Below are positions 44,054 through 56,500 of a stretch of 64,000 bases of DNA, in pieces. The stretch is from Apoda limacodes. Lineage: Eukaryota; Arthropoda; Insecta; Lepidoptera; Limacodidae. Where the stretch lies: contig OX291547.1 of assembly GCA_946406115.1 (NCBI GenBank), positions 17,303,001 through 17,367,000 on the forward strand. The letters run 5' to 3'. Every line of letters starts with the position of its first letter. Position 1 is the first letter of the stretch. Below the pieces are notes generated by a model. The model made no database searches, was not told the origin of the DNA, and worked only from the letters and a program-made list of their open reading frames with translations. A program made the translations under genes and the position numbers.

Positions 44054-44372
44054 TCTGAAACAAATAATTACAACTCTTATGTCTTTAAGATATTATGTAA
44101 TACGAAATACTAAATTTTGTTTATCATCTTCACTAAAAAACTTTGTAGAAACTCCTGCATTTTTGCGGATAAATTGTATATAAAGATATAAGAATTTATT
44201 AACGTTAGATATATGTATAATATCGATTTTTTTCTGCACAGCATAATTTGGTGGACAATCTCTTTTTACCAACCACATTGGTCCTGCATTGCTTACCCCC
44301 TAAGCCAATTGTCGGAACACTGCTTCTGATGAAGCGTATCTGGACTAAGGAGACTTTATATGTGTCGCATAC

Positions 44373-47308
44373 TTTTGAGTCACCGCCAGGAGGGGAGTTC
44401 CCCGTTACGCGGGTGCGGTTGCGATTGAGTGGGGGCGAGAAGCGCCCCGGCACTCTTTGATACCTAGTGTATCCTTGTGGGCGCCGACGAACCCGGGGAC
44501 GTCGGCGTCGTGTTTGGAGGGAGGCCCTATTCGGGGTCGACGTAGTAGAGACTAATCTCGCTATCCGGACAGCGAGATCGTCATCTGGGGACGTTAGTAC
44601 GTGCCGAGGCCGCCTAACGATAGTTCTACGACCATGACCGGGTCGATCGGGGGGACGATACGTTGTGGATTGCACAATTAATCGATTCGGGTGATTTTGC
44701 GTACGCTCGAAAAAGCGGACTGCCAAGTCTTTAAAATATTGGGGAATCGTGGGAAGTTCGAAGTCTCTGTGTAGGTCCGCATTGCGAACGTACCAAGAGG
44801 CTCCAGAGGCCGCTCTGAGAAAGCGGTTTTGGAGGGTCTGGAGTTTGTGGAGATTGCGCTTGGACAGCGCATAGGCTACGCTAGCATAAGCTAGTATGGG
44901 GCGGATACAAGTTGTGTAAAGATTTAGCTTATTCCTAAGCGACATCTTACTATACTTGCCTATCATGGGATAGAGACGACCGAGGACAAAAGCGGCTCGG
45001 TCCCTGACTATTTTGGTGTGAGCTTGGAAGTTCAAACGACTATCCATGGTCACACCGAGATATTTGGTCTTATTTTGCCAGGGAATGGCACGACCGAAAA
45101 GAGAAAGGGGAGAAGGCCGCGGAGGGCGGCCTAGGGTAAAAAGAACGGCAGAGCTTTTGTCGGGATTCACCTCGATTCTCCATTTCCGAAACCACTCGCC
45201 TAGGGCGGTGATAGCGGATTGGAGTCTCTCAGTGATTCGACTCACTTGCCTATCGGTAGTATAGAGAGCGGTATCGTCCGCATAGAGGGCTAATTGGGTA
45301 CCTATCGTTTTTGGGATATCGTTAGTGTACAGAAGGTACAAGACGGGGGCGAGCACGGACCCTTGCGGGACTCCTGCTTCTATGGGGCGGGGGGAGGAGA
45401 GAGTGCCTTCAACTCTGTAGCGAAAGCTACGATTCGACAAATAGTCTCGTATGATGAGCACGAGACGATCTGGCAACTGAAAGTTGTACAGTTTAAAAAT
45501 TAAACCGTTGTGCCAGACTTTGTCGAAAGCTTTCGCTACATCGAAGAAGACAGCGCCCGTGTGACGGGTCTTACCTAACGCTGGCTGAAAGCCTGTAAGA
45601 ATATGTTCCGTTATGCGGAGGACTTGATGGACGCATGAGTGTTTGGCACGAAAGCCAAACTGCTCGTCTATTAAAATGCCTCTGGAGACTATAGAGTTCC
45701 GTAGGCGGGCGAGAAGGAGGCGTTCATAGAGTTTACCAAGGGCCTTTAGTAAACTTATAGGGCGATAGGAGGACGGCTCGGTACGAGCTTTGCCGGGCTT
45801 ATGGATGCCTATAACGATTGCATCTTTCCATTGAGATGGAAAGATGCAATGTTCCATAGCAGCGTTAAAGATCGCTACTAGGAGGCAGATAAGGGGAAGA
45901 GTGAGGCGCTTTAGGATATCGTTAGAGATACCGTCTGCGCCGGGGGACTTACGGGGGCGTAGGTCTTTGATGACCTGTATGACTTCGTCGACAGTGACAG
46001 GGGGCAGGGGGTCTTGTGGAGGCAGAGAAGTTCTGCGCTCCACTTCGCCGTCTACCTCGCGCACATGATCGGGATCGAAAGGCTGTGTGCTTAAGGCACA
46101 TTGGGCTTGGAGGCTGGATGCTAGGCAATCCGCTTTTTCGTCGTCATTGAACGCGGGAACGCTATTGTTGGGACGAGTTAACGGAGGGAGAGAGTTTGCG
46201 GTTTCGGATTTTAGAGCTCTGGCTAAGTGCCAATAAGCTTGGTGAGAAGGAGAAATGTTCTCCATAAGATCACCGAAACGTTGGGCGCGGAGCTCAGCTA
46301 CAGCGGTTCTTACACGGCGGTGTAAGTCGTTGAAGCGAGCTTTATTTTCGATAGTGGGAGCGCGGTCGCGAGCGCGGCGGGCCGCGTTACGCTCAGTCAT
46401 TAGCGACCTGATGTGCTGAGGCAGGATTAGGTGGTGATAATCACCAACCGGCACCTGTCGTGAGCACTCGCCAACGGTGGCGGTCAGGTGGCTAGTGAGT
46501 GAGTCGATAGCTACGTTAAGATCGGTCGCGGATGAGATAACGTTGGGAACGCGATCTAGATGTGGCGAGCTGGGATTTTCGAGCAATTGCCCAAATTTAT
46601 CCCAGTCCGTCACGGTTCTAGTGTCGGGAGGAGAGTCCGAAGGGAAACCTAATCGGAGGACGACAGGGTGGTGGTCCGAGTCAAGTTCGTCAAGCACCTC
46701 TATAGAGCGAAAGCTTAGCCTTACATTCTTTAGAAGTGCTATGTCGAGTACGTCGGGGTTAAACCGAGTATTGTGGGGAAAGTAAGTGGGCGTCATGGGA
46801 GCGATGATGTCAAAGTTTAGTCTGTCAACTAAATCGTCGAGGAGTCTGCCTCTTTGTGAAGTTACAGAAGAGTTCCAGCGGCGATGCTTGCAATTTAGGT
46901 CGCCGGCAAGAATGACGGCGTCGCCTAAACTTAAGAGCGACTGAAGGTCGCTCTCGAGCAAGTCTTTTAGGGGAGAGAGATAAACCGATGCAATGATGAT
47001 CGGCTGATGGCCGGTCATCGCTAAGCGGCAGACGGATGCTTCTAAATTCGTAAGCGGTGGAGGATCGATAGGGGAGCAATGCAGGGAGCGCCTGTAATAG
47101 ATGAGAGTGCCTCCGAGATTGGAGGCAGTTCTATCATTACGGACGGTACGATAGTTCGCGATTGAAGGGGTACGGACAGCGGGCTTTAGGAACGTTTCCT
47201 GGATGAGGAAGACGTCCGGTTTTTGGGACGAGAGGAATTGCGATAATTCCTCTCTTTGGTTGCGAAGACCGTTGGCGTTAAAATAGCCTATGGAGACGGA
47301 CCGGGGTT
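44373..47308 (-). mobile_element. Nearly intact jockey-like LINE ORF2 with 12-bp target duplication
   Basis: Flanked on the minus strand by GTATGCGACACA before and after (plus-strand copies 47309-47320 and 44361-44372). The frame is open from the 5' edge: endonuclease start SIGYFNANGL, then VFLIQETF, GDLNCKHRRWNS and SDHHPVVLRL. The reverse transcriptase has FFDVAKAFDKVWH (motif A), GVPQGSVLAPVLYLLYTND (B) and ALYADDTALY (C, the catalytic YADD). It ends 'ggtgactcaaaa' with a very short A tail. ORF1 and the 5' UTR are absent, so the copy is 5'-truncated. The frame has no stop inside the element and runs through the duplication to 44205, adding about 55 codons of flanking DNA. Confidence 0.92.
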
Positions 47309-47559
47309 GTGTCGCATACGTCGTAAATTACAAACTTTAAAGTAATAAACCATAAAGTTAAAGACCTGGGACAGAATAATATATTGCCATTGCCACTTCC
47401 TGACTAACTCAGGATTAGGCAGCAGATTATTATTATATTATTGCTAATAATTTTTATTATTAGAACGAAGTTACTTATGACGAGTTACAATTTAGATGAT
47501 CGGCGGATTGGGGTAAGACTGAAACCGCCTAAGTTCGTGTCGTGCACGTAGTAAGTTTG

Positions 47560-47840
47560 GGTTCGGTAGAATGAGAATTATTGCAGATATCTAAAAGACC
47601 TATGAACCATATTTATCCAAATTTTTATTAGTTCTATTTATAAAGCCCTATTATTGAGATTTTTAGATTGTGTAGTTTAAAATTTAGAGGGTAGATACAT
47701 TTTCTTTTTAAATAAAATTATAAAATCTTGGAGATAAGGTTTTTAAAAAACCTTAAATGCATTTTTAAGGTTATCCTATCCAATGACACACCACATGATG
47801 AGATGCGTGAAAAAAAAAATATCATCCCTTGGTTTAATGT
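47560..47840 (+). repeat. 'ggttcggtagaatgagaat' repeat copy
   Basis: Starts 'ttcggtagaatgagaattat' and later has 'cacaccacatgatgagatgc' and 'ttaatgtatgaa', matching blocks near 28622 and 29735. A partial version lies at about 60032. Confidence 0.6.
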
Positions 47841-47884
47841 ATGAAGAACTGCCCCTAAAAAATTATCAAGTTCTTCATCTCAAA

Positions 47885-48200
47885 TGACAGCTGTCAAACT
47901 ATTACTATATATACTAGTAGTTTCTTCGCAGAAGTGATAGATGTCATCTCTGCTTTCGGATGTATGAGAGCTGTCAAACTATAAAATGCTATATCTCCAA
48001 AAATATAGATTAAAGACTAGTATTTCAACAGAAGTGATAGATCTGTTCAAGATCTTCGTTTCGGCTGACAGTTATCGAAACAGAAAGGGTTATAGGTAGC
48101 TCCGAAAATATTCATCGTAGACTAGTAATTTTTTTACAGTAGTACTAGATTTCATCAAGATTCTCATTTTGGATGACAGCTGTCATAAAAACACCTATGT
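47885..48200 (+). repeat. Degenerate tandem repeat, period about 90-108 bp
   Basis: 'atgacagctgtcaaactat', a 'gactagta(t/a)ttt' block and 'cagaagtgatagat(g/c)t' recur in order about three to four times with much drift. Confidence 0.6.
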
Positions 48201-49999
48201 TTCATCAGTGCACTGAAAATTACTGAGCTAATATATCGTATATAGCAAAAAAAAATAGTTTCAACCGCGTGTCTAACGACATATTTCAAGCCTATTTTTA
48301 CCCACGGCGGCACGGAGAAGCAAGAATGTGTTAAGGGTATGATATTTGTTTGTTTGTGCAAACCAATGTTGCCATTTTTCTCCAAAACTAATAGTCTGAT
48401 GCTGATGATGGAGCCGAAGACAATATAGTCGTTGACACTTTATGCGCAAAATATGAATGTATAGCAAAGACTATAAGGCATCTTTATAGCTTTTCTTCTG
48501 CTTCCTCGGTTTGCGGCCTGCTTAAAGTGTTGCTTAATCGCTCTAATTCTTCCAACGTTATGATATTATGTGGGTGGGTTCCTTAGGTGGTAACGTGAAA
48601 ATTAGTAACGAGACGCTATTTAGAAGCCTAAGACCGCCCGTGTTACACAGAATGTTTTTCATCATATTTAGGAGTAAATAAAAAAAAAATTAAGGTGTTA
48701 ATCTATGAACTCACCAAAAATCAGATGAAATGGGGAAAACAACCCCACCGCCAGATATCTAGAAAATTTATGAATAGAAAAGTTTTGGCTGAAGTTAAAC
48801 TTGTAATTACTTGTTGGTAATGCGCGCGTAATTGAAATTTTGAACAGACAGCTTTCATACATACTTAATAGAATAGGTGCGTCATTACCGCCCGTGCGTT
48901 CTATGAACGCGCGTTTTGTTTAGAGAAAAAAAAAATGTGCATAGAAAAAGCCCGTGGGAATAATAAAAGTCTGCACGTAATGACACTGTTTACAAGTAGG
49001 TAATGTGATGAAAAGTATGTATAAGCCACGACAATTTTAATTACCCATTGAAACTCTTAATTTTGGTCAATATATAAATGCACAGATAAAAAGCGCTGTC
49101 AACTTACAGTTTTCCATGCAAACATGTTTCATCTATAATTTTGAATCGGCGTAAGTAAGGTAGGCAAGTAGGTATATTCTAGTATTTTTAATGATATAAG
49201 TTGATAGCTTTATTTAATTTACTGGTTTTATTCTTTATTCTTTACTGTTGGAATCGTTTTTCTTACAGGTAGATCTAACGCATAAGTTAATTTTATAAAA
49301 CACAATGTATAACTTTTTTGAAATGGGTTTGCACGGTGCAAATGTATACGATTAAAAGTTATATAGAGAAAAACAAAGCTTTAGAATGCAAACGAAGACG
49401 CTTCTTGGCAAGAAAATCTATAATTGGACTGCTGTAGAGCCCTTGTTCAAAGAGCTGACCCCCTTGAGACCACGAGGAGGCGATGTTACGGACATCGAAA
49501 ACCCTTGTACCTGCCTACTCAACTCGAGGATCTACTTAGGTACCTATAAACACTTACAGCTAATTTGGATCAGCTATCTTTGCTCAAATACCTTACTTAG
49601 GCCTACCTATAGGTAAGTACAGCTCAGCTTTATCATAATTATGGCTTAATTTAACTCTAGGGAAATTATTTTTTAAACTCGTTAAGTTCCAGTACCTAGC
49701 TACTGCCGTTTTTTAACCAAATTCAAAAAAAGGGTGTGTTTCTGAATAAGCTTGCATTGGTCTTAAAAATATTTAATAGAAGGATGATTTTTAAGCTATT
49801 GCACAGCTTTAATCGCGGGCTCTGAGCGCGACGACCGAATCAAGAAATTCCGTAACGAAAAAAAACCTAACAATCGTCTAACGTGTCGTTTCAGTTCGGC
49901 AGACTTCGGCACGGTGTTTGTGTGCGTGCGACTAGACGTATGCGTGTAGACTAGCTGCTAACTGCTCATAATTATTTCTAGTATATGCGTGGCGATTAT

Positions 50000-50295
50000 G
50001 AGTAGTACAGGGAGGTTGGATATGGGATTTTAATTCTATGACATATTGAGATGTCAAATATACTACGTCAAAAAAGTAAATAAACAAACATTATTATTTC
50101 TTGACAATTTCAAAGACATGTCTTGTGACATATTTGAGTGTTAAGCGCGAATTGTGTGTTATGGAGATTGGTTTTGTATAATTAAATATGTCGTATGAGT
50201 TGTCTTGTTACATGTTTGAATGTAAAGCGAGAACCGTATGTAAAGGTTTTCACTTCTGCCGGCACTTCCGGAGTGCAACTCGTTTTTTATTTGGC
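50000..50295 (+). repeat. Dispersed repeat family C, copy 2
   Basis: 'cagggaggttggatatggga', 'tttgagtgttaagcgcgaat' and 'cacttctgccggcacttccg' match 18640-18890 in inverse orientation. A further partial duplication inside it ('gtaaagcgagaaccgtatgt') repeats the 'gttaagcgcgaattgtgtg' block. Confidence 0.7.
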
Positions 50296-50854
50296 CCAGG
50301 TGGATCGGGTTGTGTGCATGACTCATGAGTCCGAACGAGACAGTGGTCCAAGGAGGTAAGAGGCGCATCCACTGAGACGGAATATCTGTCCGGACGTGTA
50401 GTCGGCAGAAGGTCCAGTAAGGACTTTTGTATGGTATTTTGTATCTGGTATTCTCGTTGGAGAAAGTATTAGTTGAGAGAATCCATAGGTCAGAGCAAAT
50501 TCATGAGCAGATATCCATTTGTAGTTAGGTATTGGTTCAACAACTGAGAGCGAAATCCGACGAATACGTAAGCAGTTGTTTTTATAATTGCATAAATGCA
50601 ATAGCTTTACCGCGGCAGGCCCCGAGTGCCACTCTTCTTTTTTTTATATGAAAGAGCAAATGAAAAAAAGTGATACTATGCGTATACGTATACTTAGATG
50701 ATCTACTGCTATACGTTTATAGTTAGAGCAAAGATTTAGGTTTTACGTAATAATTTGTATTATAAATATGGTGCTAATAAACTATAATTCAATTTTAATA
50801 TATATAATATATTCAATTCTAATATATTATAATAATAATAGTACTATATAACCA

Positions 50855-51140
50855 CCAAACGCACATTAGCAGAACGGGTTAAAGAACATATCGCAGCTGT
50901 GAAAAACTGCCAGACAAATAAGTCCGCTTTTGCAGATCATGTGATTAACGCTGGTATTAATCACTGGACAGAGCCCCACAAATCTTCTTCACTATTCGCC
51001 ATTATTACAGTAGAATTGTGTGTGAAGCTTTTGAAATTAAAAACACAAAAATCTCAATCGATAGGTAAAGACGGTTTCAAATTATCCTCGGGATGGAACC
51101 CAGTTATTTATACTATAAAACCAAGTCTTTTATCATAGGA
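50855..51140 (+). mobile_element. Penelope-like element fragment (GIY-YIG C-terminus)
   Basis: Plus frame reads KRTLAERVKEHIAAVKNC, then SAFADHVINAGINHW and KDGFKLSSGWNPVIYTIKPS. These are the last blocks of the GIY-YIG nuclease domain and the terminal 'GFxLSxAWxPVI' motif of Penelope-type retroelements. The reverse transcriptase and the GIY-YIG start are missing. Decayed fragment. Confidence 0.7.
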
Positions 51141-51486
51141 CAATTTTAGACGTTAATATACCGTAAAGTCTCAGTCACACGTAGCGATTTATAGCTGCTA
51201 TTTTCTGCCAACGATGTATAATATTAATAATAATATTACGAATAACTACATCATTAAATTATCAAAATTATAAAACCAACATTTGAAAACTGAACGCAAA
51301 GAAGTTGTCCAGCGCTGCTTTATTTACTACCTACTACTTTAAACACAGTTTAGGAACCTTAATTTCTCCGCTCTGCTCGCACCTCTACTTTTATAATAGC
51401 TGGCTAGCAACCATTAAAAAAACTATAAATGATTACAGACAATCGAATACTATCGTACCCATAATAATAATAATATTTTTTCTTCT

Positions 51487-53712
51487 GGCGTAGTTTCTGG
51501 TCAGTGCCTGTCAAACACACCGAGGGTTAGTGGATGGGTGTTGTCGAGCGTGAGTATGAGTTTATCAAACCCATGGGGGCTGTCACCATCAGCCCCGATG
51601 ATGTAAGTTGTGCCATCCATACGGCTCCGAACTGGAAAAGTCCTGGGCCGGATGGATTGCACAACTTCTGGCTGAAACTTGTTTCGATGCTCACACAAGT
51701 GTTTTGCAACGCAGTTCTAGCAAGTCCTCGAGCTTGGTTCCCTGCCATCTTTCCTAACAACTGGTGTTACCTTCCTGCTCTTCAAGTCCAGTAGTGCCAC
51801 GGAAACAAAGAACTACAGACCTATCACGTGCTTGCCTACGATGTACAAGCTCCTCACATCCATTTTGAGTGTAAAAATTAACTCCCGCTCAAAATGGTTG
51901 TAAGGTTGGGTCCCGTGGTACTTAAGAGCTCCTCCTCATAGACATGACCATTTGTCACCGAGTCTGGAGGAACAAGGGGCCCTTTCGGCTTGGATTGACT
52001 GCAAGAAGGCCTATGATTCGGTACCCCATTCATGGCCGGGGAGGAACTTGGAGCTGTTTAAGGTTGACCTTGACACAACTTGGAGATCTTTCTTATGCGC
52101 TTGCATGGGGCAGTGAACCACAGCCCTTCGTCAAACAGGGGGACGAGATGACCACTTGGGACCGCAGAACTCTTTCAGGCATTTTACAGGGTGACAGTTT
52201 GAGTCCTTCGTGGTTCTCCCTGGCGCTGAATCCGCTCAACACCTTGCTCAGCATTTCTCATCTGCTCTACATGGATGACCTTAAGTTATTTGCACCAAAT
52301 AGACAGGACTTCTTGGTGCTATTGAAAACAACAGAAACCTTCAGTAGCGCCATCACAATGGAATTTGGTTTCGACAAATGTGCGGTCATCCATGTACAGC
52401 GGGGGAAAGTTGTAAATTAAATTAATTTACAGCTTTCTGAGACAATTTATCTCAGGCCTCCTGGTATCTTGGTATGTCACAGTCGTTCGTTATCGTGGAT
52501 GGGAACGTAAGATGAACGGTGAAGGAACGCCTCTGCTGTCACCTGGCAAAAGTACTTAATAGTCTTTTGTCGGGCGGCAACAAGGTACACGCCTTCAACA
52601 CCTGGGTGATGCTCTTGCTCACATACACCTTTAGCATACTAAGGTGGACTCACAGACTAAGCTGGACGCCCTGGATCGAAAGGGCCCTTGTACTGCTCAC
52701 TGCGCATCGCATGCTACACCCACGTTCGTCTTTTATATGACTGTATTCCATGGAAATGTGGAGGTCGCGGCTTTTTAAATTCCAAAAACCTCTACAACCG
52801 TGAGGTGTGCAGCCTAAGGAATTATCTCCTAAGCAACGAATGTGCGATGCATCGTGACGTAGTTGCGGTAGACACATCCTTTACCCCGCTCTTTTTGGCA
52901 AACGCGAACTGTTGCAGACTTACGGTATTGAGCACAGAGGAGGCAAGGCGGTTGTGGTCATCTTGCTAACAGTGAGTACTTATATAGCCTGAGTACTTAT
53001 AGGCCTTGGTAGCCAGAATTATCCACCTACGGCTTGCACTTTTATACGGTCTTGTAGAGTTCGAAGCGCCGTAATATAAGTATACACCTGCACCAGTTCT
53101 CGAAAATTGTCGTGCCATGCTCTATTGGGATCCATCTGTCATTACGGATAGGACTATTGCATCTAATAAGCCTAATATCGTGTTGATAGATCGATCGAAG
53201 CGCCAGGCAGTGCTCGTCGACATCACATTCCCCATAACTAGAACCTCGTAAAGGCCGAGAAGGACAAAGCCAGCAAATACCTTGACCTGGCACACGAGGT
53301 AACCGCCATATGGGATGTTGATTCGACGATTATTGTCCCGATAGTCCTTTCTGTGAACGGTCTTATTGCGAAGAGTCTTGACTAACCCCCCCCCCCCCCC
53401 CCCGAGAGCGACAACCCAAGCCGAGGCTTCCCCCGCGGGGAGCCCTTGAGCGTTGGGCGCTATATGGGCTGAGGCTCCTTCAGAGTCTCGCCCCAAAAGT
53501 CCGGTGAAGCAGTAATGGCTGCAACAGCCAACTGCATAGTCAGCTCAGAAAAAAATAACAGCTTTAGAAACTCTCGCTAGATGGCTGGGTCAAGGGTCAG
53601 ATACAGAAGGCTGTACTCCTGGACACTGCGCGGATAGTTAGGTTTATTTCTCTGTCGCCCTAACCACCGGTAGCTTATGCCCCGCCCTGCTGCCGGCGGT
53701 ACCCTAGGTTAG
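51487..53712 (+). pseudogene. Decayed LINE with C-terminal restriction-like endonuclease
   Basis: Broken frames in order: MGAVTISPDDVSCAIHTAPN, then WKSPGPDGLHNFWLK, NYRPITCLPTMYKLLTSIL, DCKKAYDSVPHSW (motif A), GILQGDSLSPSWFSLALNPL (B), LLYMDDLKLFAP (C), FGFDKCAVIHVQRGK. Near 53130-53240 comes KPNIVLIDRSKRQAVLVDIT, a PD-(D/E)xK-like nuclease, and after a nested insertion LARWLGQGSD and a 'ccctgctgccggcgg' end. Gene order (RT, then nuclease) fits the R2/R4/NeSL-type LINEs. Several stops and frameshifts; no active product. Confidence 0.75.
53386..53555 (+). mobile_element. Short A-tailed retroposon, copy 2, nested in a LINE and preceded by poly-C
   Basis: Begins with about 18 C, then the same 'cgagagcgacaacccaag' body as 1013-1178 with four or so changes, and ends AAAAAAA before 'taac'. 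The host LINE nuclease frame is interrupted here and resumes after it. 'taac' on both sides could be a short target duplication. Confidence 0.75.
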
Positions 53713-53744
53713 GTTTTTTTATAATGTGTTTAAATTTTGCATTT

Positions 53745-53970
53745 TTTTTTACTTTTATATTCGTCGTGGCTTGTATGGAACTCCTTCGGATAAAAGCTTC
53801 CTCCTAGGACTTCCATCGTTCTTTGTGTTTAGCCAAGGATATCCATCTAGCACATGGGCGCCCTCTAACTCTACGGCCTCGAGGTCCCAGCCATTTCACC
53901 GCTCTGATAGTCCATCTATCGTCGTTATAACGGGCCACGTGCCCTGCCCAGCTCCATTTAATTTGTAGTG
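53745..53970 (-). mobile_element. LINE C-terminal fragment (WAGHVAR motif)
   Basis: Minus frame from about 53966 reads KWSWAGHVARYNDDRWTIRA, then VKWLGPRGRRVRGRPCARW and EEAFIRRSSIQ after a stop. The WAGHxAR...DxRW...RGRPxxRW pattern is the tail of a common animal LINE group (RTE-like or jockey-like). Truncated copy. The 80-aa plus frame is its shadow. Confidence 0.75.
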
Positions 53971-54765
53971 AAATAGTAAAGGCGTCAATTAGTTTAGTTT
54001 TTTTTAGTTTCTTATCTTATTTTCAAATAAAAAAAAAACTAGTGTACCTATTAAATATTATTTTAATCTACCGGATCGCCCAAGTAAAATAAGGTATTTT
54101 ATTTTAGATAAAAGAGAAAATAATCACTATTCGGGGAGGCTATTACTAACTAACTGTCAGGAAAACAAAAAGTTTTTGCCATTAGCTTTTTTAAAATAGT
54201 GACATCTATAAAACTTTAAGGAAATAAATACTCCTTAAAGTAAAGATCAGATGAAGATGCTATCTCGTAAACTATTTTACCTACAGTGACATTAATTTTT
54301 CCGCAAATTTTATTGTTGCTGTTTTCAAAACAACCCGTTACGCAATTTTATTGAAAAAAAATATCAAATACCTCGCTTTAAGACTGCGGTATAGGCTAGA
54401 CCGCGTAAATACGCCGTTTTTGTGCAAATTTTATGGTAGATAGATCACTATGGCACCTACAGAATTGAAGAAAATATATGTTATAAAACTTGCTTTTGTC
54501 TAGTGCATTACCTAAATGAGTGATTTTCATTTATTATATTGAATACAATAAAAAATCTGGAAGTGACCATTGTTTCAACACAAAATTTGTGCGAATTTTT
54601 AAAGCGTGTATTGCATTTTATTGTAATGAAAGTTGGTTAAAAAATTAGAATAGCTTGTTATCTAGTGCATTGACTCTAAATTGTAGCAAAAACTAAAAAA
54701 ATTGACTAAAAAACGTTAAATCCTATACAAAAAAAAAATTAGTTTCATGAGTCATTATGGAATAA

Positions 54766-55077
54766 CTAGACTTTGCCAGCGTCTCCGCCCGCCCTGATTC
54801 CGGTTATCGGAGTGAAACTCCTTAATTAACTAATTAGTTATACCAATGAATTTCTATAACACGCTATAGGTGCAGCAATAGTTCGTTTAACTCTGTTATA
54901 GTTATTGCCGGAGGAACTTTTGAATTTTTAGCGATAAAAATTAGCCTATATGCTATTCCAGGACCTAACCTATATGTATGCCAGGTTTTATCCCAATCTG
55001 TCCAGGGGTTAAAGCGTGATTTAGTAACAAACATCCATCCAGACATACAAACTTTCACATTTATAATATTAGTAGGA
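54766..55077 (-). mobile_element. Non-autonomous Helitron, 312 bp, minus orientation
   Basis: Reversed, it starts 'tcctactaatattataaatg' and ends 'gcaaagtCTAG' before T. The inside has 'agcgtgatttagtaac'-type and 'gggcgggcggag' sequence found in the other copies. No coding. Confidence 0.8.
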
Positions 55078-56217
55078 TTTACTAAGGAAGTATATAACAA
55101 ATATATCTAGTAGTAATGTATATGATATTGTATAATGATTTTTAGTACATTTAAATACACAACGTTAGTATTACAGAAATTAGCCTATATCGCCCTCTTA
55201 AACTAGTGTTTTAAGCAAAGAGCAGCTTTAAAACACGGTAAGTCATTTTCATAATAGGTTTGATAAGAATGCTGCGTTAACTATTTTATATACTTGCAGA
55301 TACATTAGCCCCTTATATTCTGTTAAGGGGCTATTGTGACTTTTAGGTTAGTTGCAATTACCCCATCAAATTTGTATAAAGTTGATAACAGCTAATGATG
55401 GTGTTCGGTAAAGATGAGCGATGATGCAATGCCCTTTCACTTGGTACGACAATGACTGCGCTGGCTCACGACCGGCGTGCAAATAAGTTCTAGAATAGTC
55501 GCAGTAGACTTCAGACGCGCCCGCGTACTTAAATGAATTCGATTTGCGTTCAATTGGAAACCACAAGGTCTCGACGCGTGTTTTGGATTTTTGGAAACTA
55601 AGTGAAACGTAGTGCTTGCAATGGATATTCTGGCTGGTGCTAGTCGCGTTAGGAACGTGAGATACAGGAGTAATCGAAAGAAAAATGTGATTCCATACAT
55701 TTCTGTCTCGAATTCCATAGTCCCGAATAGCTCGAGACTGTTCCCAATAAGGTCCCTGATCATTTTTGCCGATTCACTCTAATACTGTGGTCAAATTTTA
55801 TTACGGAACGTTAACATTTTTTTAACGAATTTTATTAGTCTAAGAGCAAAAGTTACCTATTGCAATTGGAGGTCAGCCTTCAAAATTAAAGGGTATTTTG
55901 TAAATTTCGAAGAACCTTCATAATATTAATACGGATTGGAAAGGATATAATTAATAAATTGTTATATGTTGCATTACTATTATCTAGGAAAGGTAGTTGC
56001 ATTAGCCCCTCAAATTTTTAGAGGACAGTTTCCAGGAAATCAAACTAACCTGCAATATTATAAGGTCCATAAACAGAATATAGGTATTTTGATAGTTACT
56101 TACACATTTTTTTTTTATGTTAGTCATATTTACATTAATTAAATGCATTTACCCCATTAAGGGGTTATTGCAACTATTTTGGTTATAGTTGGAAAAAAAT
56201 ATAATTAACGCTTACTG

Positions 56218-56500
56218 CAGGGCCGTAGCTAAGGGGGGGGCAATGCCCTACCTTGAAATACTAATACCCTACCTTAAAAGTACCATAAACTAAGGTATAA
56301 TAAATATAAATTGTTTTTCCGTACTATAAATTAATACCATTTTGCTCTTGATTCCTGCGATCCCACCCAATTAACTTCTACCTTAATTACTCACGCTCAC
56401 AAGCAGGTAAAATAATGAAAGATAGAAAAATTACCTGCGCCGTACCCGTGCATGAAACCACCGCTGCCCTACCTTAAATTAAACTCTAGCTACAGCCCTG
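56218..56500. mobile_element. hAT-type MITE with 8-bp target duplication
   Basis: 283 bp flanked by exact GCTTACTG copies (56210-56217, 56501-56508). The ends are inverted: 'cagggccgtagctaag' at the left and 'ctctagctacagccctg' at the right. The internal phrase 'ccctaccttaaa' is repeated several times. No transposase; the 8-bp duplication and CAGGG start fit hAT. Confidence 0.88.

Noticed and set aside
49880..49960. Plus-strand initiator-like promoter (ttcagttcgg)
   Set aside because: One initiator-like word without a matching downstream element, TATA box or gene to its right.
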